A stretch of DNA of 40,822 nucleotides from Gammaproteobacteria bacterium (GTDB taxonomy: Bacteria; Pseudomonadota; Gammaproteobacteria; Tenderiales; Tenderiaceae): NCBI GenBank assembly GCA_024277755.1, contig JAJRUN010000153.1, positions 1 through 40,822 on the forward strand, written 5' to 3'. Each line of letters begins with the position of its first letter. Positions within the stretch are counted from its first letter, which is position 1. Shown here piece after piece: positions 8,380 to 17,191 of the stretch. A program made the position numbers and the translations under genes. The notes below the pieces were generated by a model. It saw only the letters and a program-made list of their open reading frames with translations, was not told the DNA's origin and did not search any database.

Positions 8380-8410
8380 GACACGCTACACCGTTGTTTT
8401 GTCTTGATTT
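8380..8410 (+). promoter_or_regulatory. 31-bp regulatory element, copy 1 (before terminase operon)
   Basis: GACACGCT, two variable bases, ACCGTTGTT, one variable base, then TGTCTTGATTT. The same element recurs at 17192-17222 with 28 of 31 bases matching. Here it contains the inverted repeat CAAGACA (8377-8383) / TGTCTTG (8400-8406). It overlaps another dyad, AGCGTGT (8350-8356) / ACACGCT (8381-8387). It ends 18 bases before the small terminase ATG, in the gap between divergent operons. It could be a late-promoter activator site, or part of the serine recombinase attP, which usually lies beside the gene. Confidence 0.6.
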
Positions 8411-8428
8411 TTCGCCGATTCTGGCTAA

Positions 8429-9382
8429 ATGTCAGAGAGCCCGATCCATACGCCAAAGTCAGCTGTAAATTTTATTTGCGCGGCCTGCAAAACCAAGTTT
8501 GAAGAGAACCCGGATCGTCACGAGGATGCGCCAGACCGTCCTTGGCACCCGTTTAGCTACTTTGCACAGTGTCCTCGCTGTGGTGATGAGGCGGGTCAAG
8601 CCTGGTGGCAGATAAATATCTGGAAAGGCCACGCCAACGCCACCGGCCCAACGTCGGCCGAGGGTATCGCGGTGGTCACCAGCAACATCGCCGGCCATCC
8701 GACCCCACAAGAAGCCTTGATTACACGCTTTAACGCCATGACCCACGGCAACGATGCCAAGGTGGCGCGATATTTCCCGGCCCGGCCTGGCAAGTATGAG
8801 ATCTGTGACGGTTGCGAATATTTAGAGGATGTTTGCGAAAATCAAAAGGGCTGCCTAAAACGGGCGGAGATTAACCTGCGTTATCAGATCGCGTTTTCGA
8901 CCCAGGATCCACATGCATTGATGGATCTAAATGCCGATATGCATGCCGCTGTCCGCTCCTTGCTCGACGAGATGATTTATATCGTTGCCAAGGATGGCGT
9001 TCGCCTCACCGCACCGAAAATGTATTACGACAAAGACGGTGCCTGTCATATCTTTAAATACTCCGATAAAGACACGGGCGAGGATGTGATCATCAACGAA
9101 CACACCGAACATCCACTTTTAAAGCGGATCTTCGAGGCCATCGCCAAGATCGGCATGTCGATGTCAGACATGAACATGACCCCAAAAGGTCAGGATGAGA
9201 CCAGTATCATCAAGGGCCACCTGGCCAAAGAGAGCGACGACCAGGAAACCATGGCAGATTTTCAGCAGCGCCAGACCAGCGCGCTGGAAAAACTGGCCGG
9301 CATGATCGAAAGCAGCAAACTGCAAACCGAACAAGACGAGATCCTGGCCGAGTACCAGCTCGAGGATGACGGGCATGGCTGA
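8429..9382 (+). CDS. Putative terminase small subunit with zinc finger
   Basis: A 317-aa protein, first in the late operon, immediately before the large terminase. The N-terminus has a four-Cys zinc-binding pair (C-A-A-C at about residues 18-21, C-P-R-C at about 48-51). A segment near residues 100-145 contains R-F-N-A-M-T-H-G-N-D-A and a second Cys group (C-D-G-C...C...C). This layout occurs in small-terminase-like proteins of several siphoviruses. It would recognise phage DNA and hand it to the motor. The C-terminal 70 residues are acidic and helical. No strong ribosome site is seen before the ATG. Confidence 0.65.
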   Translation: MSESPIHTPKSAVNFICAACKTKFEENPDRHEDAPDRPWHPFSYFAQCPRCGDEAGQAWWQINIWKGHANATGPTSAEGIAVVTSNIAGHPTPQEALITRFNAMTHGNDAKVARYFPARPGKYEICDGCEYLEDVCENQKGCLKRAEINLRYQIAFSTQDPHALMDLNADMHAAVRSLLDEMIYIVAKDGVRLTAPKMYYDKDGACHIFKYSDKDTGEDVIINEHTEHPLLKRIFEAIAKIGMSMSDMNMTPKGQDETSIIKGHLAKESDDQETMADFQQRQTSALEKLAGMIESSKLQTEQDEILAEYQLEDDGHG

Positions 9383-11021
9383 GCGCGTTTCATCAACTCA
9401 GCGGGTCAAACTGCAGCATGTTGCTGAAAAAGAGGTGATGCGTTACGCCGGCAATCATGCCTTATGGCACAAGTATGTTCACAACGTCGAACTGGACGCC
9501 GCTCAGGTGCTCAAGATGATAGAAATGGACCGGCACGACAACACCATCGACTTTTCCTGTCGTCGTACCGGTAAAACAGCGGTGAAAGAGCTGTGGGATC
9601 TCAAATACATGGCCTGCAACGCCGACCAGGAGCTAGGTATTGTTGCACCGCGGGCAGCTCAGAGCGATGTTAATCTGCGCTATCACACTGACGCCACTCG
9701 TCGCTCGGATATCCTCGATAACTTTCTGGCATTCAAAGACGGCCGCAAGCAGCGCTCAGACACCTATTACCAGTTTTCTAATAATTCCCTGGCTCGCTCC
9801 TACGGCATCATGTCCCAGGTCGACGGTGGCGATCTAACCATCGCCAGCCTCGAAGAGGTCGACGACATGCCCAAGGATCGGCTGTACGGCAATTTTCTTT
9901 TAATGCTGGGCTCAAATCGCCGCATGGGTGCCGACCAAAGCAACATTAAGGACCCAATCATCAGAATCACCGGTGTATTCAAAGGCGCCGACACCCTGGC
10001 CGAGATGGTTAAAAATGGCAAGTATCACGTCCTCACCACGGTGAATGCCTATCTCGGCATGCAGATGGGCATCATCAACCGCAAATTTATCACCGACATG
10101 AAAAGCGAGCTCAGCCCGGATGAGTACATCCGTCAGCTGTTATGCAAAAACGTGTCGGCGCGTAATTTAGTCTGGGAAAAATACGTGCGCAAGGCCATGC
10201 AGATAGGCCTCGAGGCCGGCATAGAACTGGCCCAACCACTGCCTGGCATGCAATACAAAAAACGCGGCATGTTAGGACTGGGCTATGACCACACCGGCCA
10301 CGGCGAAAACACTCAGGCCTCAAAATCGGCGGTGGTGATTACCGAACAGATAGGCAATTTTATTTGTATTGTTTTTGCCAAGACCTGGCCAGCCGGTACC
10401 GACGAAAAGATTATCGAAAATGATCTGATTGGGATATGGGCCTACTTTAATCCTGATTACGCCATGGGCGATGCCTTTGGTATTGGACTGATCACCTCGG
10501 TTAATCACCGCTTACTGGCCGAGCGTCTGACCACTATCGACATCAAGGCCATCGGCGACGGCCAAAGCACAGCCAGCAACTGGCCCGGCTGGCCCTTTGC
10601 CCCGATTCGTTTTGAAGGCATGACCAAGCACATCATGGCCCAGGCCGTGCGTAAGTGTTTCCACAACTCCATGGCTGCTGTGCCGTACTTTGATGATCTG
10701 AATGTTAACGACCCAGACACCGCCGATCTGCGCACCCTGGTGCGACAGCTGACCAACATCAAAACCGAGCACACCAAGGCCTCCTACAGCTCTTACAAAA
10801 TGGTCGACGCCAAGCTCGGCGATGACCTTTTCGATGCATGCATGGCCTCGGTCTGGGCGCTGGGCTCACAAGGGGCGGGACCAGCGCGCACAGTGGTGCG
10901 GGTACGCAAAGAGACACAGGAACTGCAGCAACACACTCCGGGACAATTACAGCGCTTAATCATGGCCTATCAATGGTTGGCCTGGTTGCATCAAACAAGC
11001 AAGCGGACGAGGGCTCACTAA
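9375..11021 (+). CDS. terL: Terminase large subunit
   Basis: ATP-driven DNA packaging motor and nuclease. Numbered from the start chosen here, a Walker A-like CRRTGKT lies at about residues 61-67. A hydrophobic strand ending in E-E-V-D (LTIASLEEVDD) supplies Walker B and the catalytic Glu near residue 160. The C-terminal RNase-H-like nuclease half has acidic positions in GYDHTGHGE, YAMGDAFG and KLGDDLFDA. I prefer ATG 9375, with GAGG about 10 bases upstream, over ATG 9366, which lies almost on the ribosome site. It overlaps the small subunit by 8 bases. The size (548 aa) is normal. The last 40 residues are basic and low-complexity. Confidence 0.88.
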   Translation: MAERVSSTQRVKLQHVAEKEVMRYAGNHALWHKYVHNVELDAAQVLKMIEMDRHDNTIDFSCRRTGKTAVKELWDLKYMACNADQELGIVAPRAAQSDVNLRYHTDATRRSDILDNFLAFKDGRKQRSDTYYQFSNNSLARSYGIMSQVDGGDLTIASLEEVDDMPKDRLYGNFLLMLGSNRRMGADQSNIKDPIIRITGVFKGADTLAEMVKNGKYHVLTTVNAYLGMQMGIINRKFITDMKSELSPDEYIRQLLCKNVSARNLVWEKYVRKAMQIGLEAGIELAQPLPGMQYKKRGMLGLGYDHTGHGENTQASKSAVVITEQIGNFICIVFAKTWPAGTDEKIIENDLIGIWAYFNPDYAMGDAFGIGLITSVNHRLLAERLTTIDIKAIGDGQSTASNWPGWPFAPIRFEGMTKHIMAQAVRKCFHNSMAAVPYFDDLNVNDPDTADLRTLVRQLTNIKTEHTKASYSSYKMVDAKLGDDLFDACMASVWALGSQGAGPARTVVRVRKETQELQQHTPGQLQRLIMAYQWLAWLHQTSKRTRAH

Positions 11022-12397
11022 TGCCGATGAGAGATTGGATTCCATTTTTGGGCAGCAAGAAAAAACCTGGCGGGGAAGTAAACCCTCTGCCAGGTGATCA
11101 GCGGCCAAACACGACAAAAACCGGGCGCACACCCACCCCAGAGCAACAGATGAAATATCAATACGCCTGGGAGTTTGTCGATCCAAGTGTTAGGGCTGCG
11201 ATCCTCGATATCCGACAGATGGATCGTGATGATCCGCGAGTGAAAAAGATCCACCAGCGCACTGCGCGCTCTATCGTTAAAGGTGGGTTGGTGCTGGACA
11301 TCGCCAGCGACAAGAAACGCATTATCAACGAGTGGAAAAAGTTCGTAAAACGACTCAACCTCGACCGTCAGGAAAAACTTGAAAGCGACGCCCGCGGTCT
11401 GATCATGGAGGGCAACCTGCCCATTCAATGGATCATCGACAAACTCAGTCCGCGAGTTGTCAGTGGTGTGCGCATGCCGGCCGAAACCATCCGTCCGGTG
11501 GTGGGTGAAAACGGGGTGTTTCTCGATCCCAAGGCAGCCTATGAACAGATCGACATGATCTATGGTCGGGCAACGGCTAGTTTTGCACTGTGGCAGCTGA
11601 CCATGGGCCGGCTGTCGCCAGATAATTATGATGATTGGGGTTGTCATGGTCGGCCCTTGCTTGATTCGTGTAGGCAAAAATATCTGCAGTTGGTTATGAC
11701 CGAAAAGGACATGGTCAAACGTCGCCATGTGCGCGCCAATCAGCGATTGGCGCATTCATTGGAAGGGGCAACAGAAGAAGATTTGGAGGCCTACGAGGCC
11801 AAGGTTTACAACGAGCAAGGCGAGCAGACCACCGATTTTTTCAGCAATAAAAAAACCACGGTTCAATCGATCCAGGGCGATGCCAACCTCGACCAGATCG
11901 CTGACGTGGTTCACCTGATTAATTCTTTTTTGTCTGGCTCACCCATGCCGGCCGGTTTGCTTGGTTATACCGAAGGCCTCAACCGCGACATTCTCGACGA
12001 TCTGAAAAAGGATTTTTTTGAGGAGGTTGACGCCCTGCAAGACACCCACGCATGGGTCTATCAGCAGGGCTTTGATCTGCACTTGTTATTGCAGGGCATC
12101 AACCCAGAGCACTATGACTATGTTGTTAAGTTTGCCGAGCGTAAAACAGACAGCCCCAACCAGCGCGCCGATCTTGCCCTTAAATACCAGGCCCTGGGCC
12201 TGCCTCAAGAGACAGTTTGGCGTACTGCCAACCAGGATCCGGCCAAGGTATTGGAACAGCGCAAGGCAGAGCAAAAACATAAGGACGTTTACGGCGTCGA
12301 CGACGAGGATGACCTGGACAAACCCAGACCTCGGGTGTCAGTCACGCCAGGCAACGCCCGTAAGGGTGAATCAGCAACCAGCATAAGCAATAACTAA
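11021..12397 (+). CDS. Portal protein
   Basis: A 458-aa protein that forms the dodecameric portal through which DNA enters and leaves the capsid. It starts at ATG 11021, overlapping the terminase stop (TAATG). An in-frame upstream ATG at 10838 lies inside the terminase gene and is not used here. Support comes from position (directly after the large terminase), size, and a portal-like middle region: a long helix with many Asp/Arg, the S-G-S-P-M-P-A-G-L-L-G-Y segment near residue 310, and the following acidic helix. The C-terminal tail is charged and probably disordered. Confidence 0.8.
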   Translation: MPMRDWIPFLGSKKKPGGEVNPLPGDQRPNTTKTGRTPTPEQQMKYQYAWEFVDPSVRAAILDIRQMDRDDPRVKKIHQRTARSIVKGGLVLDIASDKKRIINEWKKFVKRLNLDRQEKLESDARGLIMEGNLPIQWIIDKLSPRVVSGVRMPAETIRPVVGENGVFLDPKAAYEQIDMIYGRATASFALWQLTMGRLSPDNYDDWGCHGRPLLDSCRQKYLQLVMTEKDMVKRRHVRANQRLAHSLEGATEEDLEAYEAKVYNEQGEQTTDFFSNKKTTVQSIQGDANLDQIADVVHLINSFLSGSPMPAGLLGYTEGLNRDILDDLKKDFFEEVDALQDTHAWVYQQGFDLHLLLQGINPEHYDYVVKFAERKTDSPNQRADLALKYQALGLPQETVWRTANQDPAKVLEQRKAEQKHKDVYGVDDEDDLDKPRPRVSVTPGNARKGESATSISNN

Positions 12398-12408
12398 GGG
12401 AGTAGGGA

Positions 12409-12612
12409 ATGACCATTAAAGTAAGCATTACCAAAGAAGACGACGGCAATGGCGAAAACGTGCACGTCTCTATTGTGAATAAGGATATTTACGACAATCG
12501 AACAGTTTTACCTGGTCATATTCATCAGCTTGAAACAGGTGAGACCAAAGAGTTTTGCCTGCATAGCAATCAAGAATTGCGCGTCTATGAAACAGTGTTA
12601 GATCTGGTCTGA
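12409..12612 (+). CDS. Small hypothetical structural-region protein
   Basis: A 67-aa acidic protein predicted to be beta-rich. It has a strong ribosome site (AAGGGAG) before ATG 12409 and lies between portal and head-morphogenesis genes. No motif is recognised. Small proteins at this position are sometimes decoration or assembly factors, but nothing in the sequence proves that. Confidence 0.65.
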   Translation: MTIKVSITKEDDGNGENVHVSIVNKDIYDNRTVLPGHIHQLETGETKEFCLHSNQELRVYETVLDLV

Positions 12613-12623
12613 TCAAGTAAATC

Positions 12624-14378
12624 ATGCCCGACCTAGCCTCCAATCAACGCACCGCCACCCCGGCCACCATTCGGCGCGCCTCGGCGGCGGCGCGTCGCTC
12701 GATGAATGTGCTAGACCGGCAGGCCCTGGCTCGGCTTGAGGGTATTTATAAAGCAGCTGTGAAAGATGTTCAGCTGCGTATTCATGCCTATGGTGACGTC
12801 AGTGGCACGCTACGTCTTGAAGTGATGCGAGATATGCTCAGTCAGATTAATGCCCGTCTCGATGAGCTGACAGAGGCGCGCAATACCTTGCTGAATAACA
12901 ACCTCGACGGCGCGGCACTGATCGGCATTAAACCGTTTCAGGATCATGCGGCACTGGTATCAGCGGACTCATTTAATCAGGTTGCTTATGATGCGGTTAA
13001 TTTCGTGCGTAGCTTTGCCGACAGTAACGGTGTGCAGTTATCTGATCGGCTTTGGCGGTTAGATAATAATGCCCGTGACATGGTCACCCGACATATCGAG
13101 TCGGCGGTGATTCAAGGGCATAGTTCAAGCCAGGCAGCGCGTGAATTTCTGAGCCGTGGTCAGGCGGTACCAGGTTCGCACCAGGTGGCAATCAACAACG
13201 CCAACGCCATCAATGTGGCGCGCACCTTTGGCCGTGAACTGATGAAAGGGGAGATGAACCCTTATGCCCAGGCGCGACGTTTATTTCGCACAGAGATTAA
13301 CCGAGCTCACGGCGAGGCCTACATGGCTGGAGCAGAGACCCACCCGGATGTGGTTGGCTTTAAGTATTTGCTTAGCCCTAACCATCCTCGCCCCGATATA
13401 TGCGATATGCACTCTGCTGTTAATTTGTACGGCCTCGGTGCTGGTGTGTATCCGACACGTGAACAATGCCCTTGGCCGGCTCATCCGAATATTTTGAGTT
13501 ATGTGGTGGTGGTGTTTGCCGATGAAGTCAGCGAGGCAGACGGTAAAGGTCGCACCTCACGTATTGAGTGGCTAAACAAACAACCGCCACACATCCAGGA
13601 AGGGGTATTGGGTGCACGTAAAAAGCGGGTTCTTTTACAGCAAGGCCTGTTAAAACAAAACGAAATAGCCACCCCATGGAAGGTATTGAAAAAACGCTAC
13701 GAGCGCCGCGGCATCGACACCGACAAGCTATTTATAAAGCCAACCGCCTCAGCGCCGGCTCTGATCGGATCCGATCGCATTAGTGAGCTGCAGTATGAGG
13801 CGCGTCAATATGTTTTAAACAAAGGCGAGGCCACCGGCTGGGAGCACCTGGTCGCCTTTGATGTTAATACCGGCAACGAGTTTATGCGTCACACATCGAG
13901 GAAGCCACGCGAGGTAAAATTTGACCGTCACCAGATGGCCATGCTGCAGAGCCCTGGCAATCGTCTCGAGATTACCCACAACCACCCGAGCAGCTCGTCG
14001 CTATCAATCCCGGATCTGCGTGTTTCAACCCTGCCAGGTGTTAGCCGGATTGTCGCCGTCGGCCACGACGGCACTACATACGCCTCTGTAGCAACCGCTG
14101 GCGTTAGCTCATTGGTTAATGCTTCGTCGATCATCGAACGAGAGATATTCAACAACATAAATAGAAAAGTGCAGCGCAATGAAATAAGCACCAATGCCGC
14201 TCAAATTATGCACTCACACATCCGCAACCTGAGCCTGGATAAGCTGGGGATGATCGAATACAAGGCATTCAACACATCAACGAATTTTAATAAATGGCGT
14301 CATGAGTTTGGCAGCGATGAGATAGAAAATATCGCCAATAAAGCCCGCGACAAGGCCATCAAGGAGCTGCAGCTGTGA
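12624..14378 (+). CDS. MuF-type head morphogenesis protein with JAMM/JAB-like C-terminal domain
   Basis: A 584-aa fusion. Residues about 1-290 match the Mu gpF / SPP1 gp7 minor head protein pattern: a helical N-terminus, then A-R-R-L-F-R-T-E-I-N-R-A-H-G-E-A, and the Cys/His region P-R-P-D-I-C-D-M-H...C-P-W-P-A-H-P near 255-285. After a helical linker, residues about 380-500 hold the motif H452-N-H454-P followed by S461-I-P-D464. This resembles the H-x-H-x(7)-S-x-x-D metal site of JAMM/JAB peptidases, one residue shorter. MuF proteins with C-terminal effector or toxin domains are a known class in temperate phages. Here the domain may be a metalloprotease packaged in the head or injected. Metal binding and activity are inferred. 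Confidence 0.75.
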   Translation: MPDLASNQRTATPATIRRASAAARRSMNVLDRQALARLEGIYKAAVKDVQLRIHAYGDVSGTLRLEVMRDMLSQINARLDELTEARNTLLNNNLDGAALIGIKPFQDHAALVSADSFNQVAYDAVNFVRSFADSNGVQLSDRLWRLDNNARDMVTRHIESAVIQGHSSSQAAREFLSRGQAVPGSHQVAINNANAINVARTFGRELMKGEMNPYAQARRLFRTEINRAHGEAYMAGAETHPDVVGFKYLLSPNHPRPDICDMHSAVNLYGLGAGVYPTREQCPWPAHPNILSYVVVVFADEVSEADGKGRTSRIEWLNKQPPHIQEGVLGARKKRVLLQQGLLKQNEIATPWKVLKKRYERRGIDTDKLFIKPTASAPALIGSDRISELQYEARQYVLNKGEATGWEHLVAFDVNTGNEFMRHTSRKPREVKFDRHQMAMLQSPGNRLEITHNHPSSSSLSIPDLRVSTLPGVSRIVAVGHDGTTYASVATAGVSSLVNASSIIEREIFNNINRKVQRNEISTNAAQIMHSHIRNLSLDKLGMIEYKAFNTSTNFNKWRHEFGSDEIENIANKARDKAIKELQL

Positions 14379-14539
14379 GCAATATCATCGATCCAGAAGT
14401 TGGCCCATATTCAGCCCGAGAAGATATCGGGGCTTGGCTTAAAGGGCTGGAATTAATGCCAGATTCTGAATCGCGTCACGACAGCATAGAACAGGCAAGA
14501 CTTTGGTTAGAACTACAGGAGAGCGCCACCAATGAATGA
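14375..14539 (+). CDS. Small hypothetical protein, 54 aa
   Basis: A short ORF starting with GTG that overlaps the MuF stop codon, with AAGGAG at a good distance upstream. It encodes an acidic, helical 54-residue protein rich in Trp-Leu and Glu. It overlaps the next gene by 8 bases. Tight coupling on both sides and the ribosome site support its being real. Function unknown. Confidence 0.6.
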   Translation: MSNIIDPEVGPYSAREDIGAWLKGLELMPDSESRHDSIEQARLWLELQESATNE

Positions 14540-14702
14540 GAAAAAAATAACACGTTGCAGTTGTGGCCGTGAGCTGTTCAATGGCCAGGTGCTGAAAGGC
14601 ATTACCGTTATACGAGTTAAAGAAAACGGAGGCTGCGAGGCCAAGTGTAAATTTTGCAAGGCATGGGCAACGGTGCCGTTGCGTGTTGATCAACGAGGTT
14701 GA
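14532..14702 (+). CDS. Com-like zinc-finger protein (Mu-like)
   Basis: A 56-aa protein with two Cys pairs: C-S-C-G-R-E-L-F-N-G near the N-terminus and C-K-F-C-K near the C-terminus. This is the pattern of phage Mu Com, a small zinc-binding RNA-binding protein that activates translation of the mom DNA-modification gene. ATG 14532 follows AGGAGAG at good spacing. No Mom-like acetyltransferase is seen downstream; the next gene is a 145-aa unknown. Com relatives are often found without mom, so the RNA target here is not known. Confidence 0.7.
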   Translation: MNEKKITRCSCGRELFNGQVLKGITVIRVKENGGCEAKCKFCKAWATVPLRVDQRG

Positions 14703-14706
14703 TTAA

Positions 14707-15144
14707 ATGAAGGCGCGTAATTTTGAAGGAGTAAAACATGAAGTCTTGCGGCGTAAGATTGATCACATCGTTAATGATATTCATGATGAATTGAGTGATT
14801 GTTATTACAACTATTGGAAGATTGGCAACAGTAAAGAATTTTTTGGTTATGACAAACGACGAACACAGGCTAAATCAAAATTGCAATTTGATGTGCTGCA
14901 CGGACTGCTGCATCACATTTATAAAATTATGTTTCATAAAATCAATCAACTATACGCTCAATATCCTGAATCAGAATATAATCACTTAACCAAGCAGGGG
15001 GTTTTAGTTGATACCTGGGATAATGTTTCGCGTCAGTGGGTAAAAGCGGCGGCGGGAAAATATAGATTAAATGTCGCCGGAATAAAAACGTACATGATTA
15101 ATCGGGTGAGGGCTGAGTTAGGCCATGATATAGGTTTGGATTAA
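14707..15144 (+). CDS. Hypothetical protein, AT-rich gene
   Basis: A 145-aa basic, largely helical protein with many Tyr, His, Lys and Asn, and no known motif. ATG 14707 follows GAGG after the Com-like gene. The region is visibly more AT-rich than the flanking head genes, and codon choice shifts with it, suggesting recent acquisition. In Mu, com is followed by mom, so this gene occupies the position of a Com-controlled gene, but I see no acetyltransferase signature. Confidence 0.6.
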   Translation: MKARNFEGVKHEVLRRKIDHIVNDIHDELSDCYYNYWKIGNSKEFFGYDKRRTQAKSKLQFDVLHGLLHHIYKIMFHKINQLYAQYPESEYNHLTKQGVLVDTWDNVSRQWVKAAAGKYRLNVAGIKTYMINRVRAELGHDIGLD

Positions 15145-17183
15145 TGGCTGTATTTATTGATCCAGTTGATGTGTCACCCGGTACTCTTAATTCATATGTT
15201 GATATAGACGTATCTGCTCATGTTTCTGCAGCTGCAACTGGAATAATGTTGCGGATGGTTAATCTCTCTGCTGGTACAGCATTGGCCTTTGTTAGACCAA
15301 ATGGCAGTACTGCGTGGCCAACATTTGAACCATCAACCGGCACACATGCAATGCTCTATTGCGGGGTTGTATCTGGTATCTTTGAAATATATTCAGATGA
15401 TGCTGATCTTATATTTTACCTTGAGGGCTACTTTGAAGAGGACGCTGAGTTTTATATCAACCCGCCAGCATTGGAAACATCCGAAGTAGACACATGGACA
15501 GATGTAGATATTACACCGCATACCACAGGTACACCAATAGCTGCCCTGCTAAGTAATTATTGTTCAAATTCTACGAAGTTGCTTGGAATCAGAAAGAAGG
15601 GGAGCACAGATACTTTCATAGACTCTCCATTAGGCGGCGTAGGTTTAATTGTTGCAGTAGATGCAGCCCAAAAATACCAGGAGTATCAAACTTGGGTGTC
15701 TGGGTGCGATGTCTACTTGATGGGATCACTGTTATCTGATGCTGTTATTCACACCAACCGCATAAACCGCTCACTTACAACAACAGGGTCATATACCAAT
15801 TTAACTGCGTTGCCTTCTGGAGCAATTGGGGCATCATATTATATTGACAATACCAGTCCTGCCACACTCAGGAGTTTCAACCTTAGGAAAGAAGGGGCTT
15901 CAAGGCCCGATTACTACTATGACTTTAAGGATGCTGGGCATCTATCAGTAGAGCTAAATTCCTCGCAAATCTGTGAAGGAAAAATAGAAACCACCGCTGT
16001 TGATTTTTACGAGATTGGCTATTTTGAGGGGGTTATAGGTGGGCCGGCGCCGGTTTCAAATTCGATAGCATCATCATTTACAGCGCTTACTGTTGCTAGC
16101 CAAGCTATTACATTGTCGTATGAATCATCCCAAAACCTGGATGCATTATTAGCGCCCGCATTTGAGTCTGTGGTTTCGGTTAGCGACACCGTAGTGGCCA
16201 ACGTGGAATCAACCAGCTCATTAACGGTCGAGCAGTTAACGCCGTTTAATGCCCTAGCTAATATTGATGTTGATTACGCCGGCATGTTGGAGTCATTGGT
16301 TAAGATTGCGGGGGTAGATCAGCCAGGATTTGAATCACAGGCTCAGCGGGTTGGTTTTGTTAATGTCAATTATGAAAGCGCCGCCTCAGCCACAGCAGTG
16401 GCTAACCCTATCAGTTCATCATTTACCGCGTTGGCTGTTGCCAGTCGGGCTATCAGTCTGCCGATCGAATCAACTCAAAGCCTGGAGTCATTATTGGCGC
16501 CGGCGTTTGAAACTGTGGTTTCAGTCAATGACACAGTTGCGGTCAGCGTGGAATCAAGCAGTATTTTAACAGTCGAACAGGCAACACCGATTCATTCGCT
16601 GGCGACTATAAAAACCAGTCAAGGATCGGCGCTTGAATCATTGTTAAATGTGGATGGTTCTGTATTGTCGCCGTTTGAGTCACTGGAGCAAGCGGTGAGC
16701 AGTGTTGACGTGAACCATGAAAGTGATTCCGCCTCTTTACCTGTTTCACGTTCAATTAGCGCATTGATTGAATCACTGTCTCAGAGCGCAAACAATCTCA
16801 GCGTTAATTTTGAAAGCAATACCTCGGCGGTGGCAGTCTCAAACTCGGCCGGTGTATCGTTTGAATCATTGAGTGGTTTGGAGAAGTTTTCAGGCTCGCC
16901 TTATGCGGCGTTGCGTGGTTTTGCTCGAGGTATTGATGGCAACCTGGAGGCGGTGGCAACGCTGGTGGTGGCTGGTGATGCAGCGGCAGAGGCTTTGGTT
17001 TCAACCGGAAACAGTAAACAGGTTAATTTTGAGCTGTTGCAACTATTACAACAGGCCTCAGCGGTGCCACTGGAAGCGGCGGGGCTCGATTTTATTCCAA
17101 GCTATTTAGACCTGGTGATGATTCTATCGGATGAGGTGAATATTACAGCCGAATTAAGCGATGAAATAAACCTGAATGGCTAA
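15144..17183 (+). CDS. Repetitive virion decoration or head-fibre protein
   Basis: A 679-aa protein in two parts. Residues about 1-300 contain three related beta-rich modules of about 100 aa, each with a D-V-D/T start and an R-K-x-G-S-x-D or comparable strand. Residues about 304-640 are built of short repeats around (V/I)-x-x-E-S and P-x-F-E-S/T. Two long units, starting near residues 304 and 420, duplicate about 116 aa: the S-S-F-T-A-L-x-V-A-S and S-L-L-A-P-A-F-E segments occur in both. No signal peptide is present. Its position between the MuF and capsid genes suggests a capsid-surface fibre or decoration protein, possibly binding sugars or surfaces. The ATG overlaps the previous stop codon. 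Confidence 0.6.
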   Translation: MAVFIDPVDVSPGTLNSYVDIDVSAHVSAAATGIMLRMVNLSAGTALAFVRPNGSTAWPTFEPSTGTHAMLYCGVVSGIFEIYSDDADLIFYLEGYFEEDAEFYINPPALETSEVDTWTDVDITPHTTGTPIAALLSNYCSNSTKLLGIRKKGSTDTFIDSPLGGVGLIVAVDAAQKYQEYQTWVSGCDVYLMGSLLSDAVIHTNRINRSLTTTGSYTNLTALPSGAIGASYYIDNTSPATLRSFNLRKEGASRPDYYYDFKDAGHLSVELNSSQICEGKIETTAVDFYEIGYFEGVIGGPAPVSNSIASSFTALTVASQAITLSYESSQNLDALLAPAFESVVSVSDTVVANVESTSSLTVEQLTPFNALANIDVDYAGMLESLVKIAGVDQPGFESQAQRVGFVNVNYESAASATAVANPISSSFTALAVASRAISLPIESTQSLESLLAPAFETVVSVNDTVAVSVESSSILTVEQATPIHSLATIKTSQGSALESLLNVDGSVLSPFESLEQAVSSVDVNHESDSASLPVSRSISALIESLSQSANNLSVNFESNTSAVAVSNSAGVSFESLSGLEKFSGSPYAALRGFARGIDGNLEAVATLVVAGDAAAEALVSTGNSKQVNFELLQLLQQASAVPLEAAGLDFIPSYLDLVMILSDEVNITAELSDEINLNG

Positions 17184-17191
17184 TTATAACG

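Noticed and set aside
10838..11020. Upstream extension of the portal protein
   Set aside because: It lies inside the terminase gene, encodes a Gly/Thr/His-rich stretch unlike portals, and a coupled ATG at 11021 explains the start.
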